Below, piece after piece: positions 19,439 to 21,642 of a stretch of DNA of 21,642 nucleotides. The notes beneath the pieces were generated by a model that saw only the letters and a list, made by a program, of their open reading frames with translations, was not told the origin of the DNA and did no database searches. The stretch covers positions 1-21,642 of the IMG/VR virus record IMGVR_UViG_3300034523_000082. The stretch is one strand, 5' to 3'. Position 1 is the first letter of the stretch. Each line of letters starts with the position of its first letter. This DNA comes from a virus. The position numbers and the translations under genes are program-made.

Positions 19439-19716
19439 AAATTGGAAGGCTCTTTATCGGACTGAAGTGGTGCTACGGCGCGAAAGACCAAGCTGTGATC
19501 TTGAGCTGGGAGCTGAAGTGCGGCTACTGGCGGTGGGCGATCTGGTGGCGTAAGCCAAAGAAAGCGCTGTGCCTTCCGGCCTTCGGGCCATCCATGGCGG
19601 CAGGTACCAAGTACTTCGTTGGCCATGGCCACTTTGGCGCCTGGGCGCGGCTTCCGCTGGTCGGCTCGTTGTCCATCTCAACCCAACCGCCCTATCCGGC
19701 GCAGGTGCAGCCATGA
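19435..19716 (+). CDS. Hypothetical Trp-rich protein (93 aa)
   Basis: A 93-residue protein started at GTG in a GTGA overlap. It is rich in Trp and basic residues: KIGRLFIGLKWCYGAKDQAV, then LKCGYWRWAIWWRKPKKALC, and AGTKYFVGHGHFGAWARLPL. This could be a compact β protein or a membrane-active peptide. There is no classical transmembrane helix. It ends in ATGA with NinX. No family is recognised. Confidence 0.65.
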   Translation: MKIGRLFIGLKWCYGAKDQAVILSWELKCGYWRWAIWWRKPKKALCLPAFGPSMAAGTKYFVGHGHFGAWARLPLVGSLSISTQPPYPAQVQP

Positions 19717-20141
19717 CCGACCTGATCGAAGTGAGGGTATCCAACCTGGTCGGCACGGCACTGGACTGGGCTGTGGCTAAGGCGCTCGGATGGCAAATGG
19801 TGCGAGTACCGTCCGACATTGACGGAAACAACGGTGGAGAGGTACTTGCGCCACCGGATTTCAGCAAGGACTTTCAGTTCCCGCCCCGGGGCGCAGTCCC
19901 AGTTGGCTACTTTCTGCGCCGCTGGTCTACCGACTGGAGCCAAGGTGGTCCGCTTATCGACAAGCATGGAGGCAGCGTTCAGCACGATCGGGGAGTCCCG
20001 CTCAGCACCCGCTATAGCGCGGGGCCAGATGGTGATGCGGTCTGGTGCTACGGCCCCACGCCACTTATCGCATTCTGCCGAGGCCTAGTCCGCTACAAAC
20101 TCGGCGACACCGTCCAGGTGCCCAAGGAGCTGATGCCATGA
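19713..20141 (+). CDS. ninX: NinX/DUF2591 family protein
   Basis: A 142-residue protein with NinX (DUF2591) features: LVGTALDWAVAKALG at residues 12-26, GGPLIDKHGGSV in the middle, and GPTPLIAFCRGLVRYKLGDT near the C-terminus. NinX genes are found in nin regions of P22-like phages and as single genes in many temperate phages, with no known biochemical function. Here it lies in the right arm, far from ninB and ninG. ATGA overlaps couple it to both neighbours. Confidence 0.85.
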   Translation: MTDLIEVRVSNLVGTALDWAVAKALGWQMVRVPSDIDGNNGGEVLAPPDFSKDFQFPPRGAVPVGYFLRRWSTDWSQGGPLIDKHGGSVQHDRGVPLSTRYSAGPDGDAVWCYGPTPLIAFCRGLVRYKLGDTVQVPKELMP

Positions 20142-20509
20142 ATATCGATACGAAAGATCTGCAGGAGCTGGTCAAGCGCGTACTCACTGATCGACTGTTC
20201 TGCGGCGACGAGACCCATCGAACCCTGGCTACAGGCGTCGAATCGCTGCTAGCCGAGATCCAGGCCCTGCGCAAGGAGGCCGAGCGCAGCAAGCGCATGC
20301 TGCTGGATGCCTGCGTCTCCGTCGGCAGCATTGGCGAAGCCCTCGGCCTGGATATGGATGCCGACGCCGACACGATGATCGGCACGGCCCGCGACCTGAT
20401 CGAAGGCCTTAACCGCATCGCCAAGGAATGCCCGCTTGGAAGCCCAGGCTTTGCCATCGCTTGTGAGGTACTTGGTGAGCTTGGCGTGCAGCAGGAGACG
20501 CAACCATGA
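20138..20509 (+). CDS. Hypothetical coiled-coil protein (123 aa)
   Basis: A 123-residue protein. The first 35 residues are helical (DLQELVKRVLTDRLFCGD), a short coiled coil follows (LLAEIQALRKEAERSKRML), and the rest is a mixed helical region with GEALGLDMDADADTMIGTAR and FAIACEVLGELG. The overall style resembles C-terminal parts of Ea22-like proteins but lacks their diagnostic ends. It is coupled at both ends by ATGA overlaps. No family is assigned. Confidence 0.65.
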   Translation: MNIDTKDLQELVKRVLTDRLFCGDETHRTLATGVESLLAEIQALRKEAERSKRMLLDACVSVGSIGEALGLDMDADADTMIGTARDLIEGLNRIAKECPLGSPGFAIACEVLGELGVQQETQP

Positions 20510-20559
20510 TCCTGCCCCTGATGTACATGGCCTACCTGATCTACAGGGGGCCGCGATGA
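20506..20559 (+). CDS. 17-residue hydrophobic micro-ORF
   Basis: A 17-codon frame reading MILPLMYMAYLIYRGPR, with ATGA overlaps at both start and stop. It fills the entire gap between two genes. It could be a real membrane micropeptide, or serve only to carry ribosomes to the next gene. The perfect overlaps and in-operon location are the sole evidence. Confidence 0.4.
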   Translation: MILPLMYMAYLIYRGPR

Positions 20560-20747
20560 GCAAGAACTGCAACACCTGCAAGTGGCTGGAGTGGGTTGAC
20601 GGCGAAAGCGAGTCGGACACCGGCTTCACGTGCAACAAGCGTCATCAGCAGATGTGGGCCGACGGCCGCGAGCAAGAGCTGCTCGACAACCTGGAGCGCG
20701 ACGATTACCGCGCGCGCTACAAACGCTGCTTCGAACCAGAAGCCTAA
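20556..20747 (+). CDS. Small Cys-containing protein (63 aa)
   Basis: A 63-residue protein starting in an ATGA overlap. It has CNTCKWLEW near the start, FTCNKR and RCFEP later, so four to five Cys could bind one zinc. CNTC-x-W and similar motifs are frequent in small phage zinc proteins. The C-terminal half is charged (REQELLDNLERDDYRARYKR). There is no established function. The gene ends 51 bases before the next ATG with a hairpin between. Confidence 0.65.
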   Translation: MSKNCNTCKWLEWVDGESESDTGFTCNKRHQQMWADGREQELLDNLERDDYRARYKRCFEPEA

Positions 20748-20767
20748 CCCCTCCCCCTACTACTTAA

Positions 20768-20793
20768 GCTCGCCGACATGCGCGGGCGAGGAG
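20768..20793 (+). promoter_or_regulatory. Hairpin that pairs part of the next ribosome binding site
   Basis: CTCGCC (20769-20774) pairs with GGCGAG (20785-20790). The Shine-Dalgarno GAGGAG begins at 20788, so its first half lies in the stem. Opening of the hairpin would raise translation of the gene at 20799. This is visible pairing; regulation is inference. Confidence 0.4.
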
Positions 20794-20798
20794 CAATC

Positions 20799-21155
20799 AT
20801 GTCTGATTTTCAGACCACGACCGAACCCGTGGCCAGGAAGCGCCATGCCTGCTGCGAATGCCGTGGGCATATCGAGCCTGGGCAGCGATACCAACTGGTG
20901 GCTGGCTGCTGGGAAGGTTCGATGGAGAGTTTCAAAACCTGCCTTCCCTGCGTTCAAGCCCGTGACTGGGCAACTACCCAACCTGAATGGGTAGGTGACG
21001 GGGAGCACCTCTACTACTTCGGCATGCTGGAAGAGGACTTGGCCAACCTGGCTCCGGAGGTTGCACCCGGCGACGGACGACGCTTCAGAGCCTATCGCAT
21101 ACAAGTTCAAATCTGTCGCCGCCGTGAAGCTGCGCACTCACAGAAAGCAGCCTGA
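20799..21155 (+). CDS. Zinc-binding-type phage protein (118 aa)
   Basis: A 118-residue protein from an ATG with GAGGAG upstream. The N-terminal half carries two Cys pairs: CCEC in ARKRHACCECRGHIEPGQRY, and CLPC in FKTCLPCVQARDW, the pattern of a small zinc ribbon common in Pseudomonas phage early proteins. The middle has DGEHLYYFGMLEEDLANLAP and the end is basic. No reaction is known. It probably binds nucleic acid or another protein. A start 21 bases upstream lacks a ribosome binding site. Confidence 0.75.
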   Translation: MSDFQTTTEPVARKRHACCECRGHIEPGQRYQLVAGCWEGSMESFKTCLPCVQARDWATTQPEWVGDGEHLYYFGMLEEDLANLAPEVAPGDGRRFRAYRIQVQICRRREAAHSQKAA

Positions 21156-21165
21156 CCACCAACCT

Positions 21166-21180
21166 GCCGCCACCGGCGGC
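21166..21180 (+). repeat. Short GC-rich hairpin before the 58-aa gene
   Basis: GCCGCC, ACC and GGCGGC form a perfect stem-loop 14 bases before the ATG, adjacent to the GGAGA ribosome binding site. There is no T-run, so it is more likely to affect translation or RNA stability than termination. Confidence 0.5.
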
Positions 21181-21193
21181 GTGGAGACCATCC

Positions 21194-21370
21194 ATGAACC
21201 TGATCGACTGCTACGTCACGAAGATCCTCGGCGAGCCGTACCGCAAGTTCGGCGCCTGGTGGGTATCGGTGGAATACATGGCCGAGGGCTGGCCCGGCAC
21301 CAAAGAACTCATGTTTCGCACCGAAGCCGCAGCCAGAGCCGCGGCAGTCGGGTACCACTTCACGGCCTGA
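21194..21370 (+). CDS. Small conserved phage protein (58 aa)
   Basis: A 58-residue protein reading MNLIDCYVTKILGEPYRKFG, then AWWVSVEYMAEGWPGTKELM and a short end with AAVGYHF. This pattern (IDCYVTK.L..P, WWV.VEY, ELMF.T...A) is shared by small proteins near integrase genes of many temperate phages. Function is unknown. GGAGA precedes the ATG. It ends 12 bases before the excisionase gene. Confidence 0.75.
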   Translation: MNLIDCYVTKILGEPYRKFGAWWVSVEYMAEGWPGTKELMFRTEAAARAAAVGYHFTA

Positions 21371-21382
21371 GGAGGCCCAGCC

Positions 21383-21642
21383 ATGGTCCGATACAAGACC
21401 GTAGAACAGTTTTCCCGCGAGTCTGGCTACACACCTGACGCCATAAGGACCAAAATTCGCGACGGCAAATGGCCGAAGCACATGGTCTGGCGCAAAGCGC
21501 CTGACGGAAGAATCTTAATTGACGTTGAGGGGTATTACTCATGGGTAGAGATGGGGGAGGCGTCAGGCCCGCGTCTTCAAGTAGTATCGAAATCACATTC
21601 CAATACCAGGGCGTCCGGTGCCGGGAGCGGGTCCAGCTCAAG
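21383..21642 (+). CDS. xis: Excisionase-like protein (partial, C-terminus off the window)
   Basis: At least 86 residues are visible. A small winged-helix pattern starts at residue 3: YKTVEQFSRESGYTPDAIRT, then KIRDGKWPKHMVWRKAPDGR and ILIDVEGYYSWVE, matching phage excisionase-type DNA-binding domains. The last 30 visible residues are Ser/Gly-rich and are read in a different frame from the overlapping integrase gene. GAGGAGG lies upstream of the ATG. It should direct integrase toward excision. The overlap with the next gene is at least 102 bases. Confidence 0.8.
   Translation, partial: MVRYKTVEQFSRESGYTPDAIRTKIRDGKWPKHMVWRKAPDGRILIDVEGYYSWVEMGEASGPRLQVVSKSHSNTRASGAGSGSSS
21541..21642 (+). CDS. 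int: Tyrosine integrase N-terminus (partial, rest off the window)
   Basis: From the ATG at 21541 (GAGGGG about ten bases upstream) the frame reads SSSIEITFQYQGVRCRERVQ near its end. This is the DUF3596/arm-DNA-binding start seen in many phage tyrosine integrases (a SIEI.F.YQG.RCRE..  pattern). Only 34 residues are inside the window. It overlaps the 3' part of the excisionase gene in another frame. The catalytic domain and attachment site lie beyond the edge. The call depends on this short N-terminal match. Confidence 0.7.
   Translation, partial: MGRDGGGVRPASSSSIEITFQYQGVRCRERVQLK

Noticed and set aside
1-21642. tRNA genes, insertion sequences or transposases
   Set aside because: I saw no cloverleaf, no transposase motif and no terminal inverted repeats with target duplication.

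Overview
The window is the early and lysogeny half of a lambda-like (siphovirus-type) prophage in a GC-rich gammaproteobacterium, most likely Pseudomonas. The case rests on gene order and family content: a LexA/CI-type repressor beside a divergent Cro-like gene, an O/P replication pair, NinB and NinG, an Erf/YqaJ recombination pair with SSB, and an excisionase-integrase pair cut by the right edge. The Pseudomonas assignment is inferred from protein style and base composition. No structural, lysis, rRNA or tRNA genes are visible.

Left arm (1-6571, minus strand). It starts at a divergent operator/promoter region (6587-6628) and runs leftward. The order is a Cro-like regulator, two small proteins (one probably ribbon-helix-helix), a terminator-like hairpin, then thirteen genes in which every junction overlaps by 1-4 bases. 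These are Rha/antirepressor, Ea22-like, HNH nuclease, O-like initiator (five 16-bp iterons plus an AT-rich stretch inside the gene), P-like loader, small zinc, hypothetical and membrane proteins, NinB, NinG, and an unknown protein in the usual position of a late antiterminator.

Immunity and accessory block (6610-9016, plus strand). The self-cleaving type repressor is followed by a small hypothetical gene and two cassettes that look like lysogenic-conversion (moron) genes. One is a pair of membrane proteins. The other is a BamE/SmpA-like lipoprotein. Three near-identical terminators bound these cassettes, and both appear to start from a TAGGATGGC promoter motif.

Right arm (9035-21642, plus strand). 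A second operator pair, with the same half-site and the same 24-bp spacing as the left one, covers a promoter (TTGACG-17-CATATT). A hairpin-rich untranslated leader of about 250 bases follows. Then come many small accessory genes, a recombination module (coiled-coil protein, Erf, YqaJ exonuclease, SSB), an RMF/CrpP-like small protein, a tandem ribbon-helix-helix protein, an orphan beta-class DNA methyltransferase, a DnaJ-zinc-like protein, one antisense gene (18413-18712), a run of small coupled genes including NinX and a 17-codon ORF, and finally excisionase overlapping the integrase start.

Together the genes form a standard temperate switch. The repressor would bind the four operator sites to silence both arms while it and the two accessory cassettes stay on in the lysogen. 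On induction the left arm would supply replication and late control, and the right arm recombination, methylation, host takeover and excision. The least conventional features are the paired 24-bp operators at two distant promoters, the structured leaders of the right arm, and the two lysogeny cassettes.
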